Source: Candidatus Poribacteria bacterium (GTDB lineage Bacteria; Poribacteria; WGA-4E; WGA-3G). Taken from it: a DNA stretch of 64,000 nt. Each line of letters begins with the position of its first letter. Positions within the stretch are counted from its first letter, which is position 1. Shown piece after piece: positions 37,934 to 48,976 of the stretch. The notes under the pieces were generated by a model. It searched no databases. It saw only the letters and a program-made list of their open reading frames with translations, and was not told the DNA's origin. The stretch is taken from the NCBI GenBank assembly GCA_022827885.1, contig JAJEIP010000144.1:50086-114085 (forward strand), written 5' to 3'. Position numbers and translations under genes: made by a program.

Positions 37934-40900
37934 ATGCAAAGAAGACTTCGGATAATATTTATTTACGTTGGGATATTCCTTGTTGTTGGGCTCTGTGGAA
38001 CGTTTTTCTTTATCCGATCAAGTACCTTTCTGGAGTGGGTAGAGGGACGACTTGAGGCTGAACTGAAAAATCGGATGGACGACACCTACACGGCAAACGT
38101 CGGCAAAATAGAGGGAAATATCTTAGGGAGCGTCAGCATCAAAAATGTTGAGATTTCTAAGGAAAACAAACCTGTAATCTCCACAGGGAAAGTCGTACTC
38201 AAATATAATCTGTTAGGATTGCTAACTCGGAAATTTGAGGTGAAGGAACTGCAGGTGGACACACCGGAAATTCACGCCCGCAGGAACCTCGATGGTAACC
38301 TGAATCTATCAGATATTTTTGGCGACCAGACGACCCAAGATCCCACACAATCACAAGCTTCTCCACAATTCCGTTTCGCTGTCAAATATATTAAATGTGA
38401 GAATGGGACAATTAATTACATCGACACACAACACAGCCTTGACATCCGGATGGATGGAATTACGATTGAGGTAGAAGGTCCGCTTAACACATGGCAGCAT
38501 GAGGGAACCTTTGAAATTAAGAGGGGGAGTTTCACGGTCAACGGTGCCGAAACGGCTATTGACAAATTTAATGCTGATTTTCATATTTTAGCCAGTGGGA
38601 GCACGTTAGATGAACTTCGATTGGAATTTGGTGCCTCCACTTTGGCGGTTACAGGTGAATTTACCTACCGAGAAACCGATCCGGCTTGGAACAGTAAACT
38701 TGACTTAGACCTGCACCTCGCAGATATAAATCCGTTTTTTGGTGAAGACCTCGAACTTGAAGGCGATGTTGACGCGACACTGGCGGTGGAGGAAACAGGG
38801 TCTACCTTAGCCGGAACACTCTCTGTGGAAATACCAACCTTCTCCGCTGTCACAGCAAAGAAGGATATTCCCAAGATAACGTTGACAGCAGGACACATTG
38901 ACGCCGATTTCAACGCTGAACCCACCCCAATATTCACACTAAAACAACTCAGTTTTCAGGTCGCCGATGGCACTGTGGTCGGTGATGGAAGTATCGCGTC
39001 GGAAAATGCGTTAGAAGGCGATCTGCTCAAGCAATTTCAACAATTGCTAACCCACCCGATGACTTACCGCGGAAAATGGGACGCGACAGAAATACAACTG
39101 ATCCCCCTGTTGTCAATGTTCGTCCAACTGCCCGAAAACCTCGCAGACAGCACAGGACGCCTCTCAAGCAGTGGAGAATTCAGCGGAAATCGCACGGACC
39201 CCTCAAGCCTCGAACTCGCCAGTAAGATCCTGCTCACAGAGACAACCCTTGACGAGGTGAAACTTAACGATTCAACGCTTAAGTGCACAATAGCAGCGGG
39301 TGAATTGAAAATCGACGGGAACTTAGATGAAACCGAGATTGATGTCACAGGTCCCTTTCCTATAGGCGGACAAGATATTTTGGATATCCGGGTATCGGGT
39401 ATCGATGTCAATGACCTGATGAAAATTGCCAACAGTGCCGACATGGGTGGGATAGCGGAATTGTCTGCGCAGTTATCCGATGGGATCCTCAAAGGGTTTA
39501 TGGAGATACCGACTGCGACTTTCAACGACATTCCGATCGGGACGCTGTCGGGGAATTTCCGCTATCAAGAGGGACGGGTGTTCATTGAAAACGGGTTGAT
39601 GACGAAAAACACTATAGAAGCCACATCGGGGTTAGAAACCCCTCCCACAAAGGAAGTTATAGAAGCCACATCGGGGTTAGAAACCCCTCCCACAAAGGAA
39701 TCCCTTTTAAGTGCTCCAGTGGAAAGTCAGTTCTATAGTCGGACGACAATTACGGGAACTGTGGCGGTTGAAGGTGAGTTTCCTGCGGATCTCAGTGTTG
39801 TCGCGGATCCGATTTATGTTCAACATTACCCGAAACTATTGTTGGGTGCCGAGTATCCTGTTGAGGGTGAGATCAGAGGCGAACTCAAATTAGACGGAAC
39901 GCTCGTCAATCTGGATGGCAGAGCCGACTTCCGTGTTACCGAAGCCGTGGCGTGGGGTATCCGTTTGGATCCGATGGTGCTTCCTTTGGAGGTTGAAGAT
40001 TACAACCTTACGATACCGGATTTCAAGATAACGACTCGCGGGCAGCAAGTTACACTCAATGTTGCCATGGCCGCCAATGCTGATTATGATCTCCTTCTTG
40101 AAAGCGATTCGCCTGTCCGCTTAGAAGAAATTGCGAAGGCGGCAGATGTATCCGATTTTCCCTTTGAAGGACAATTCGATGTTCGGGTTGTTGGGAAACT
40201 CAAAAAACCGGAAGATGCCGATTTTCAGGTTGAACTCGGTTGTTCAGACTTCACCTTCTTGCACACCGAGCGTGGAACGAAATATCCACTCGGTGATGTT
40301 TATCTCCTCGGCAAACTCGTAGAGAATAGTTATCAGTCGCCTCTAACTGAGAACCCCAACCTCGAACCCGATGCCGATACAAGACAACAAAGCACGAGTG
40401 CGGTATCCGAACTGATAACCGATGCCTATTTTGATTTTCATGGACACGGCTTTGAGAAAACGAGTCAGATTCAGGGATACGTCAGCCTGGCGCTGGGGAA
40501 TCCCTACCGATTTACTGCGGAAGGTGAGAAACTTGATATTACGCCGATCCTGCCTATATTAGACCCAATACTTGAGGCGGTTACGGGAACCGCTGATGGG
40601 AGTGCTTCAATAAGCGGAACGATAGCGGATCTTGTCGCACCCACCGCGAACGCAGCCCCTGAATCCCATAGACAAAAGATTTATCCGTATGATGTGGATA
40701 TTCTTGTGAGTACCTCCCAACTCCGCTACGAGATTGCTGCAACGCAGGGCATAGCGTTCACAAATGCTGAACCCATCCGTCTGAATCTCAAAGACGATAC
40801 ATGGACAATCGACGCGCTTTCCTTGAGGGCATCCGAAGATAATGTCCCGTTTCTTGAATTGACGGGGACTTTGGATGCCCAAAGTGAGATGATGAACCTG

Positions 40901-43900
40901 CACGCTGTATCTGACGGGTTCGCGCTCCCACCCTTTGCGGAGGCATTGGGGCTCCCGCGTGGCATGCTACAAACCGGCACTCTTCGTTACGACTTGAAAG
41001 TGACCGGAACCCCCCTTCACCCCAACCTTCAGTTAGAATGGGCGACTCCGACGCTAACGTTGGAAACAGAAGCCGGTGATATTGACATCACCGATGCAGG
41101 CGGTGCCATAACATATCAGGAGGAGACACTCCGTTTTGAGGAGTGTGCCTTCACAATCTTCGGGAACGACGGGCATTTGGAAGGATACATTGATGTCCAG
41201 CCCGAAGCGGTCGACAGTTCGGAGTTACACCTCCGCGTCGATACCATTGCCTTGGATCTCGCTACCTTACCGATGGAGGTTATCGATACCCTTGGCACCG
41301 GAAACGGCATAACCGGAATTTTAGAGGCATCTATAGAGATCGGCGGCACGCTCGCTGAACCCCTTGTGCTATTATACGCTGAAACAGCCGGGCAACATCC
41401 GATCCGCTTTGCTTCTTATATTCCGTCTATTACGCTGGAGCGACTTCGTGTAGATATTCACCTCGATTCAGAATTCGTGCGTATTCAAAGGATGGAAGCG
41501 AGCGGACAGATGGGAGAGGGACCCTACCGTATCAAAGGAGAAGCCGAGTTCTCACGTCAGGATACGGACACGATGCGGTTCAATGTTGATGTATCAGCGT
41601 CACAAGTAGAAATTGGGGACTATGGTTTCGCTTCGGGATACGTTCAGCTGAGCGGGACAGGCTTAGACCCACAGCAGATTACGGTAACTGGTGAAATAAA
41701 CGAACTGGAACTTGACGGTTATGATTTCCGCCTTATCAACAGGGCACCGCTCCAATTCAGATCTGATCCGGGGGGAACGACTGAGGATGCCGAGCCTCTC
41801 GTTGTGAAGATTCCATTACAACTCACATCCCCTACGATGACCGCAGCAATGGCGGTCAACGTGGCAGGCACCTTCACTTCCCCTGAAATCGCGATAGACT
41901 GGCAGGGGACACTGAATCAAAAGGAATGGACAGGCAAAATCCAGTACCAAGATGAACGCATAAACGTCACGGGTATAGAACTCAAAAACAGTGAAGGGGT
42001 GTTAACCCTGCTGGGTGTTATTCCGTTTAATCTGGCATTTGAAGCGATGGATATATCTGAACGGTTTATTGCTGCTCCCATTGATGTGCGCCTTCGCGGG
42101 AGTGAGCTGCCTCTCAGTTTTTTCCCGGAGATTGATACCACCTTTTCAGAGATGGACGGCACGGTTGACATAGATTTAGGCATACAAGGCACAAGTCAAT
42201 CTCCTTATGTGGTGGGCAACGTGTTTGTTGAAGCGTTGCAACTGCGTCTTAAAGACTTCCACGGGTTTCCGCTTCAGAATATGAAAATACACCTCAGCGC
42301 GCGGAAAGATTTGATTGATTTTACGGAGTTCCGATTTGACATAGGGGAGGGCTACTGTAGACTTGAACAGGGACGGATAGCACTAAAGGGTTTAATGCCA
42401 GAGTACTTGATATTACGAGGGTTGAGATTAGAACAGTTTCCACTCGGGGCAGCCTTACCACCCGACCTGTTAGAAGAGGTGGAAGGACATATAACAACGA
42501 CCCTGCGAACCTTAACGATACCCTTTGACAACTTCTTAGCGAGCGAAGAAAGCACACCATTTCCGCAAATCCGAGAAATCCCCTCACTCACGGAACTTGC
42601 GGCTGTTGCAAATGCGAATTTATCGATTGATAGCGTCCGTCTCGCTTTCAAGGCAATGGATCGGCACTATGACTTCCAAGATCCCGCGCCGACACCGATA
42701 GTCCTGAATGATGGGACTTTTGTTCTAATGAAAGATTTTATACTTGAAAACCGAGACGAGTTCTCAATCAAACAGACCTTTACCGCTGAGGATAGGAAAC
42801 CTGAAGGTTTATTGCGGAATGAACAAACACTTTCAGCCAAGACGACGCTCAGTATAGATGCTGAAAGTAAATGGTCAGTGGACGGTCCCTTTGATGGTGC
42901 CCTTCGAATCAAGAATTTTGATGTCTCAGTGATAACCGATAGGTGGCCTGCGCCATACCGAGTTACCGGTGCGCTGTCTGGCAGTCTACAGATGAGCGGG
43001 ACCAGCGAGAATCCGAAGATAACCGTGCGGCGGCACGAGAGCGAACCTGCTGAACTTTACCTACACGGCATCCCGATTGACTTGCGATGGCGAATCCGAT
43101 ATCAGAACGGGAAATGGGAAATATCAGAAAAGAGGTACGTCGAAGTCACACTGGGTAAGAATCAGTTGACTTTCTCGTGGACTATGCCTTACAAATTTGA
43201 GGTAGTTCCGTTCCTGACGGCACTGCAACAGACACCAGAAGAAGTTTGGACGGAACTTCAGCAGACCGAGATGCGTGGAACTTTGGATATAAAAATAAAC
43301 GACCTTACCATGCTACCGTCTGTGGTCCCAGGGCTTAGCACAGCAACGGGAACAAGCGAAATCCATACCAAATTGACAGGGACGATTGAAGCCCCTCAAG
43401 TCGATGGGAGTGTCCGTTTCGAGAATATAGGGCTTGCGTTTCCTGAAGCCAATATTCGGGTTAATGAGATGGAAGGCGACATTAAGTTATCAGAAACAGG
43501 TGCGACCCTTCAACAACTTGAAGGCACCTTGAATGGTGGAAGATTTAGTGTTGGGGGTAGCGTTATCGCACCGTCAGATAGACGCATCTGGGAGAAACCC
43601 CCGACGTTGAACTTGTCCATGGGACTCACATCAACGATTTTTGAACAAACCGGACAGTATCGGGTTGACCTCGCTTCCACGTCATTTGGGCTGCGCGGCG
43701 AACTTCTGCGTCCGCGTCTCACTGGTGAGCTCCATATCAATGGCGGTTATTATCAACAAAATTGGGAAAGCGTTCGGGATTGGCTCACGGGAGGTTCGGT
43801 CAAGGAAGCAGAACTTGTATTGGATTACCCGATTCTACGCGGTTTACGTCTGGATGGGGTAGATATTAACATTTCTGATAATTTTCGTGTGCTTTCATCG

Positions 43901-44449
43901 ATCACAGGACCTACAGATATTGAAATCGCCTGTTTAGGCAAACTCTTCGGGACAATCCGTCAGCCGGTATTCAGTGGGAACGTATCGGTACTGAGCGGAA
44001 AAATTGGGTTCATTGCGCAGACCTTTGAATTCCTGCAAGGTTCTCGCATCAGCAATCAGAGTATGGTTGACTTTGATCCGGAACTCAATATCTTTCTCCG
44101 GACCCCGAACCGCATTCGCGGGGTGCTACCGAGAGATGGTAGCACAGTGGATCTTCAGGTGTATGCCTCCTTCACCGGCACCCTCAGCAATCCGAATTTC
44201 GTCCTGAGCGCACCCCCTGAAACGACAACGGAAGTTCTCTCACACGATGATATTGTAGATTTTATCTTACAGAACGCTGCACTCTCAGGCGCGCTCGGGG
44301 CGTTTACGTTTAGTTTCCATCGTCCGCTTGATGAAGACGCACGGTATATCAGTGCAGAGTACCCACTTGGGAAAAATGTGTCCATTAAAATTGAAACCAA
44401 CGAAAAAAGGGAACACGGGATTGACCTTGAATTCAAAGGACGGTTCTAA
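37934..44449 (+). CDS. tamB: TamB/AsmA-like translocation and assembly module protein (DUF490)
   Basis: 2171 aa, single N-terminal TM, repetitive beta; C-terminus VLSGKIGFIAQTFEFLQGSRISNQSMVDFDPELNIFLRT...KNVSIKIETNEKREHGIDLEFKGRF. Confidence 0.85.
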   Translation: MQRRLRIIFIYVGIFLVVGLCGTFFFIRSSTFLEWVEGRLEAELKNRMDDTYTANVGKIEGNILGSVSIKNVEISKENKPVISTGKVVLKYNLLGLLTRKFEVKELQVDTPEIHARRNLDGNLNLSDIFGDQTTQDPTQSQASPQFRFAVKYIKCENGTINYIDTQHSLDIRMDGITIEVEGPLNTWQHEGTFEIKRGSFTVNGAETAIDKFNADFHILASGSTLDELRLEFGASTLAVTGEFTYRETDPAWNSKLDLDLHLADINPFFGEDLELEGDVDATLAVEETGSTLAGTLSVEIPTFSAVTAKKDIPKITLTAGHIDADFNAEPTPIFTLKQLSFQVADGTVVGDGSIASENALEGDLLKQFQQLLTHPMTYRGKWDATEIQLIPLLSMFVQLPENLADSTGRLSSSGEFSGNRTDPSSLELASKILLTETTLDEVKLNDSTLKCTIAAGELKIDGNLDETEIDVTGPFPIGGQDILDIRVSGIDVNDLMKIANSADMGGIAELSAQLSDGILKGFMEIPTATFNDIPIGTLSGNFRYQEGRVFIENGLMTKNTIEATSGLETPPTKEVIEATSGLETPPTKESLLSAPVESQFYSRTTITGTVAVEGEFPADLSVVADPIYVQHYPKLLLGAEYPVEGEIRGELKLDGTLVNLDGRADFRVTEAVAWGIRLDPMVLPLEVEDYNLTIPDFKITTRGQQVTLNVAMAANADYDLLLESDSPVRLEEIAKAADVSDFPFEGQFDVRVVGKLKKPEDADFQVELGCSDFTFLHTERGTKYPLGDVYLLGKLVENSYQSPLTENPNLEPDADTRQQSTSAVSELITDAYFDFHGHGFEKTSQIQGYVSLALGNPYRFTAEGEKLDITPILPILDPILEAVTGTADGSASISGTIADLVAPTANAAPESHRQKIYPYDVDILVSTSQLRYEIAATQGIAFTNAEPIRLNLKDDTWTIDALSLRASEDNVPFLELTGTLDAQSEMMNLHAVSDGFALPPFAEALGLPRGMLQTGTLRYDLKVTGTPLHPNLQLEWATPTLTLETEAGDIDITDAGGAITYQEETLRFEECAFTIFGNDGHLEGYIDVQPEAVDSSELHLRVDTIALDLATLPMEVIDTLGTGNGITGILEASIEIGGTLAEPLVLLYAETAGQHPIRFASYIPSITLERLRVDIHLDSEFVRIQRMEASGQMGEGPYRIKGEAEFSRQDTDTMRFNVDVSASQVEIGDYGFASGYVQLSGTGLDPQQITVTGEINELELDGYDFRLINRAPLQFRSDPGGTTEDAEPLVVKIPLQLTSPTMTAAMAVNVAGTFTSPEIAIDWQGTLNQKEWTGKIQYQDERINVTGIELKNSEGVLTLLGVIPFNLAFEAMDISERFIAAPIDVRLRGSELPLSFFPEIDTTFSEMDGTVDIDLGIQGTSQSPYVVGNVFVEALQLRLKDFHGFPLQNMKIHLSARKDLIDFTEFRFDIGEGYCRLEQGRIALKGLMPEYLILRGLRLEQFPLGAALPPDLLEEVEGHITTTLRTLTIPFDNFLASEESTPFPQIREIPSLTELAAVANANLSIDSVRLAFKAMDRHYDFQDPAPTPIVLNDGTFVLMKDFILENRDEFSIKQTFTAEDRKPEGLLRNEQTLSAKTTLSIDAESKWSVDGPFDGALRIKNFDVSVITDRWPAPYRVTGALSGSLQMSGTSENPKITVRRHESEPAELYLHGIPIDLRWRIRYQNGKWEISEKRYVEVTLGKNQLTFSWTMPYKFEVVPFLTALQQTPEEVWTELQQTEMRGTLDIKINDLTMLPSVVPGLSTATGTSEIHTKLTGTIEAPQVDGSVRFENIGLAFPEANIRVNEMEGDIKLSETGATLQQLEGTLNGGRFSVGGSVIAPSDRRIWEKPPTLNLSMGLTSTIFEQTGQYRVDLASTSFGLRGELLRPRLTGELHINGGYYQQNWESVRDWLTGGSVKEAELVLDYPILRGLRLDGVDINISDNFRVLSSITGPTDIEIACLGKLFGTIRQPVFSGNVSVLSGKIGFIAQTFEFLQGSRISNQSMVDFDPELNIFLRTPNRIRGVLPRDGSTVDLQVYASFTGTLSNPNFVLSAPPETTTEVLSHDDIVDFILQNAALSGALGAFTFSFHRPLDEDARYISAEYPLGKNVSIKIETNEKREHGIDLEFKGRF
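39613..39700 (+). repeat. Identical 45-bp in-frame duplication with GGGGTTAGAAACCCC palindrome inside tamB
   Basis: Protein IEATSGLETPPTKEV-IEATSGLETPPTKES. Confidence 0.85.
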
Positions 44450-44528
44450 GGGGAAAAAGTTTGCGAGTGTATCTAAAGTTGTGAAGTGCCTAAGGTCGTT
44501 GATAACTTTACCGACCTTAGCACACTTT

Positions 44529-47500
44529 ATGAACTTTAGCACACGCTATGCAGTTTGTCTTATCCTGTGGTTTCCTTGCTGCTTTTTTCTCCAATCTGTA
44601 GGCGCGCAGGAAAAAGCGATGGAAGAGGGGAAGCGGGGAAGCATGGACACCCAATCTTCCAGACTTCCAATCTTCCAACCCAACGATTCCTCTCAGAAAC
44701 GGATTGCGAAGATAGAGTACTACATTGGCACAACCCCTGCGGAAGAAACCCCAGAACACCCGAGTATACTTAGAAACCAGACGGTCGTATCAGTTGACGA
44801 CACACTGTCCCGTCATACGATTCAACAGAGCATTAAAGCACTCTATGCGACACAGCAGTATTCCCAAATTCAGGTATACTCGCAGGACACCTCTGATGGT
44901 ATTGTTTTAACCTACCGGCTGACACCTTTCGCGCGTATCCAACAAATTGTGCTCTCCGGCATCCCTGAAAACGAAGTCAAGGATGCCATTGAGAACGCGA
45001 TGCACTCAAAACCGGGGAGAAAGTATGTCCCTACGATCGTCAAAACCGATGTACAGCGCATTAAAGATGTCTGTCAAGCGTATGGATATTTTGACGCTAA
45101 AGTTGCAGTCTCCAATACGCTCACCGAAGCGGGGACGTTAACCTATCAGATAGCCGTGGGGGATGCCTCACGTATCAAAATATTGCAAATTCAGGATAAT
45201 GTTGCCCTCTCAGTCAACAGCCTTAAAGCCGTGTGTAACTTTAGCCGGCTCTTTCCGATTTACAACAAATCTGGTGTAGAGACCGATGTGGCAGCCATGT
45301 TGGCACTTTACCGTGAAAACAATTATCCCACTGCGACTATCGTCCCAAACTTTAATCATGAAACGGGTGTGCTGCAATTTCAGGTCAATGAAGGGAGAGA
45401 GGTTCGATTTAACTTTGTTATGGATGTCGGAGAAGTCCCGCTATCGCTCCAAGACGCATTCAGAGAAGATATAGTTGCGCTAATAAACACAGCATCCTCT
45501 TCTATATGGGGACGCCGGATACAATCCTATTTCAAAGCCAAAGGTTACCACGATACTACCGTAGTGGTAGAGATACCGGATACATATAGTGTTCGACTTA
45601 CGATTAATCCCGGGATGCGTTATGTCGTTCAGGATGTCTCTTTCTCTGGGAATAGGGCATTCTCGGATACACAACTGAAGCGAGAGATGACAATGAAACC
45701 CGTAGGCGGATTTCTGCGGAACTTGCAAGCAGACATCGCAAGAGTGTTATTTCAGCACGAACAGAGACCCTTTTTTTATCAAACGGAACTCGATACAGAT
45801 ATACATCGGCTCAACATTTTATATGGAAAAGCAGGGTATCCGAAGGCAACGATCACGACAACGCTCGATAAACAAAATCCAAACAACCGGCATATTGGCG
45901 AAGTTGTGATACATGTCGCAATAATTGAGGAACACAAGGAGATGATTCACCGATGTGCCGTCAGTGGGAACAACGCCTTAGATACCCCGACGCTTCTGAA
46001 ACGTTTGGCGCGTGAACTCCCACTCCCGCAGCCGAATGCCTCGCTTGCGCGGAAAGCCTACAGCGACGCAATCTTAAAAGCCTATTACGAACTCGGATAC
46101 ATTGATGCGGTGGTGAGTAACGCGTATGTATCAGAGACGGAAGAGCCGGTTTTTCGAGTATCGGGCAATTTCTCCGAACCCCTCGAGAAAGGTAAACTGC
46201 CGCCAGAAATCCGATCGGAATTCAAGAGGTATAACTTTACACTTTCAGGCGTTTACATAGCTGCCCATATCGGCAATCGTTGGAGTCTCCAAGACATTGA
46301 AGGGAATCCACGTTATACACTTATACAGGAAGCGGCACATCTTGAGGTTTATGAACACGGCGTGCTACACCTCACTGTGGATCAAGAGGGTGAACAGGTC
46401 GTGTTCGGTAAATTCTATTTTGTAGGGGATACGGATGTTGTGAAACGGGACGTGTTTGAACGGGAAATTACACACCTTGAGGGGACGCTTTGGACATCGA
46501 AGAAATTAAGTAAGGTCTTGCAAAACCTCTACAATTTGGGGCTTTTTCGCAGTGTCCAATATGAGCGTCTCTCACAACCGACCCGTAGCATAGAGACACC
46601 GCAATCATCCGTAAGGGCGAGGTCGCCTTGGAGAAACCCCCAAGCAAAAACCCCGTATTCAGATGCCACTCACCCCCGTCTCAGGAAAACCAACGATGTT
46701 TTAATAACAGTCGAAAAACAGCAATCCAGAACCTACAGTGTGAGCAGCGGTTACAGCTTCGCAGAGGGGTTCCGCGGAACAGTGGCGTTGACCGACAGCA
46801 ATTTCCTCTTTAATCGGAATATCCGCGGACGGGTTCGCAGCAGATTGGGATGGCGAGACGAATTAGGGTATCTGTTTGACGCAACACTCACCGAACCGTG
46901 GTTGATTGGACGGACGCGCGGGAGTCTGCAGGTATTAGCCAAGAAGTTAGAAGTAGATGATAACGTCCGAGCCCTTCAAGGGAGTTTTATCCTCAGCAGA
47001 GACGTGTCCGAATCGCACCATCTCGATCTAAGATATAGTTACCGCGACTTGAACCAACCCGTTCCACCGGTGCAGAGTCCTCCTGCAGGTATTAGCTCAC
47101 ATATGGAGCAGAACCCTTTCAGCACAACCGTGAGCAGCGTTCGATTCTCTTGGACCTACGACAACCGCGAGCGTTATTTGAATCCTACCGGTGGCATGTT
47201 GAACGATCTCACCCTTGAATACGCAGGCGGCAACTTCTTGCGCGGTGAAACCAGTTTTATTAAGACAACAACGGATACCCGTTATTACCAAAAACTTATC
47301 GGTGGGCTTGTATTAGCGACCGCCGTCCGATTCGGAATCACGACAGGATTGCGCTCAAACCGTCGCGCGGAACTGATCTCTTTTGAGCGGTTTTGGGCAG
47401 GTGGCGGGACAACGGTTCGCGGGTATGCGGAACGCTCTCTCGGTCCCAAAGATAGCACGGGCATCCATCGCGGCGATGTACAATTCATCTTTAACACGGA

Positions 47501-47741
47501 ACTTCGATTCCCAATCTATTGGATGGTTCGCGGAGCGTTCTTTTTTGATGCTGGCAACGTTTGGGGATCTTTAGAGAATATTGATACAACTGAACCGCTG
47601 CCTTCCTCTGTCGGTGCTGGGCTTTACTTGGACCTTGGTGCCCTCACAGCTGGTATCGATTACGCTGTCCCACTCGTGTCCGCGCCGGGTGCTTTAGATC
47701 CGAACAGAGCCGTTCACGTTCGTCTGGGGAGTACTTTTTAA
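44529..47741 (+). CDS. BamA/TamA-family outer-membrane assembly protein (POTRA + Omp85 barrel)
   Basis: POTRA repeats, C-terminal barrel with WAGGGTTVRGY (VRGY/F motif) and terminal F (HVRLGSTF); start reassigned from 44328 to ATG 44529. Confidence 0.9.
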   Translation: MNFSTRYAVCLILWFPCCFFLQSVGAQEKAMEEGKRGSMDTQSSRLPIFQPNDSSQKRIAKIEYYIGTTPAEETPEHPSILRNQTVVSVDDTLSRHTIQQSIKALYATQQYSQIQVYSQDTSDGIVLTYRLTPFARIQQIVLSGIPENEVKDAIENAMHSKPGRKYVPTIVKTDVQRIKDVCQAYGYFDAKVAVSNTLTEAGTLTYQIAVGDASRIKILQIQDNVALSVNSLKAVCNFSRLFPIYNKSGVETDVAAMLALYRENNYPTATIVPNFNHETGVLQFQVNEGREVRFNFVMDVGEVPLSLQDAFREDIVALINTASSSIWGRRIQSYFKAKGYHDTTVVVEIPDTYSVRLTINPGMRYVVQDVSFSGNRAFSDTQLKREMTMKPVGGFLRNLQADIARVLFQHEQRPFFYQTELDTDIHRLNILYGKAGYPKATITTTLDKQNPNNRHIGEVVIHVAIIEEHKEMIHRCAVSGNNALDTPTLLKRLARELPLPQPNASLARKAYSDAILKAYYELGYIDAVVSNAYVSETEEPVFRVSGNFSEPLEKGKLPPEIRSEFKRYNFTLSGVYIAAHIGNRWSLQDIEGNPRYTLIQEAAHLEVYEHGVLHLTVDQEGEQVVFGKFYFVGDTDVVKRDVFEREITHLEGTLWTSKKLSKVLQNLYNLGLFRSVQYERLSQPTRSIETPQSSVRARSPWRNPQAKTPYSDATHPRLRKTNDVLITVEKQQSRTYSVSSGYSFAEGFRGTVALTDSNFLFNRNIRGRVRSRLGWRDELGYLFDATLTEPWLIGRTRGSLQVLAKKLEVDDNVRALQGSFILSRDVSESHHLDLRYSYRDLNQPVPPVQSPPAGISSHMEQNPFSTTVSSVRFSWTYDNRERYLNPTGGMLNDLTLEYAGGNFLRGETSFIKTTTDTRYYQKLIGGLVLATAVRFGITTGLRSNRRAELISFERFWAGGGTTVRGYAERSLGPKDSTGIHRGDVQFIFNTELRFPIYWMVRGAFFFDAGNVWGSLENIDTTEPLPSSVGAGLYLDLGALTAGIDYAVPLVSAPGALDPNRAVHVRLGSTF
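44618..44688. repeat. Interspersed GGAAG palindromic element, copy 2, inside the BamA-like CDS
   Basis: gatggaagaggggaagcggggaagcatggacacccaatcttccagacttccaatcttccaaccc; translated as AMEEGKRGSMDTQSSRLPIFQPN. Confidence 0.65.
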
Positions 47742-47840
47742 GAGTCTTGAAGTGTGCTAAAGTTGCGTAGCACTCACTGCTCTTTTCAACCTTACAGATT
47801 TTACGAACTTTAGATACACTTCACAACTTTCCTGTGGTGG

Positions 47841-48773
47841 TTAATCTGCCGACTCGCCGTAGGGTTTTCCTAACGCGAGAGGGGCTTCGGCGCGCCCGAC
47901 AAAGCCTGCCAACACTGCCAAACAGAGCACATAGGGCAACATTAAAAATACCTGGTACGGAACCTCCCACCCCAACGCTTGGAACCGCGCATCGAGTGCT
48001 GAACCGAGTCCAAAAAGCAGCGCAGCCCCACACGCCTTCACAGGATGCCATTTCCCGAAGATAACGATCGCTAAAGCAATGAACCCGCGTCCGACTGTCA
48101 TACCGGGTGTAAAATAGGGCACGTCGGCGAGGGAGAGATAACCGCCAGCCATCCCTGCCATCGCGCCAGCGAAGAGTAGACAGATCGTGCGCAAACGGAA
48201 AACGTTCGCACCGGCAGCAGCAATCGCTCTCGGATGCTCGCCACACGCACGGACCCTGAGTCCCTGTTGCGTATGATAGAGGAAAAAATAGACACACGGC
48301 ACCAGCAGAAATGTGATGAAAACGAGGATGTTGTGCGAAAACAGGGCGCGTCCCAAGAAAGGGATTTTGGAGAGCAGTGGGATGTCAATCTGTCCGAACG
48401 CTGGCACGCCTTGTGCGATTCCTGTTACGCCGAAAAGTCGTTGATAGACGACCTCTGTCAAGCCTAACGCCAAGAGTGTCATCGCCGTGCCGATGATAAC
48501 TTGGTCACCTCGGAGTCTTATCGCACAGAGCGCGAACAGCGCGGCGGCGATCAGTCCACTGAGACCTGCCATTAACAGTCCAAACCACGGCGCGATCATG
48601 ACGAATTCTGCGGTGTAGAAGGAGCCGACCATCCCGAAGAATGCACCAATGAGCATCATACCCTCGATACCGATGTTCAGCACACCCGCACGCTGAGAGA
48701 TGACCTCGCCTAATGCCGCAAATAGGAGTGGGGTTGCCCCGCGTATCGTTGCTGAAAGAATCTCCTCAAACAT
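47841..48773 (-). CDS. BMP-type nucleoside ABC transporter permease (YufQ-like)
   Basis: ISQRAGVLNIGIEGMMLIGAFFGMVGSFYT..., FIALAIVIFGKWHPVKACGAALLFG. Confidence 0.9.
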   Translation of the reverse strand: MFEEILSATIRGATPLLFAALGEVISQRAGVLNIGIEGMMLIGAFFGMVGSFYTAEFVMIAPWFGLLMAGLSGLIAAALFALCAIRLRGDQVIIGTAMTLLALGLTEVVYQRLFGVTGIAQGVPAFGQIDIPLLSKIPFLGRALFSHNILVFITFLLVPCVYFFLYHTQQGLRVRACGEHPRAIAAAGANVFRLRTICLLFAGAMAGMAGGYLSLADVPYFTPGMTVGRGFIALAIVIFGKWHPVKACGAALLFGLGSALDARFQALGWEVPYQVFLMLPYVLCLAVLAGFVGRAEAPLALGKPYGESAD

Positions 48774-48976
48774 TTTTTAATTCATTGCTCCTGAACTGCT
48801 GCGTCCGATGTCCCGGCAGATTTTCAGATTTCCCTGCCTCGTCTTTTTTATTTAGGACGTTTTAGAAAGTCGAAAAACGGATGCTTCTTACGGGGTTGGG
48901 TAACTTAAATGTGTAGATTTCCTGTTTGTAGTAGCGCAATTTATTGCGCGTTTCTATTATGAACTCAAACCCGTCT

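Noticed and set aside
39613-39700. Tandem repeat in tamB as a CRISPR-like array
   Set aside because: Only two contiguous identical units, no spacers, translated in frame.
44328-44528. N-terminal 67 codons of the BamA-like ORF
   Set aside because: Overlaps the tamB 3' end in another frame; a proper signal peptide starts at ATG 44529.
47821-48297. 158-aa reverse ORF overlapping the permease
   Set aside because: Alternative-frame ORF within a well-supported coding gene.
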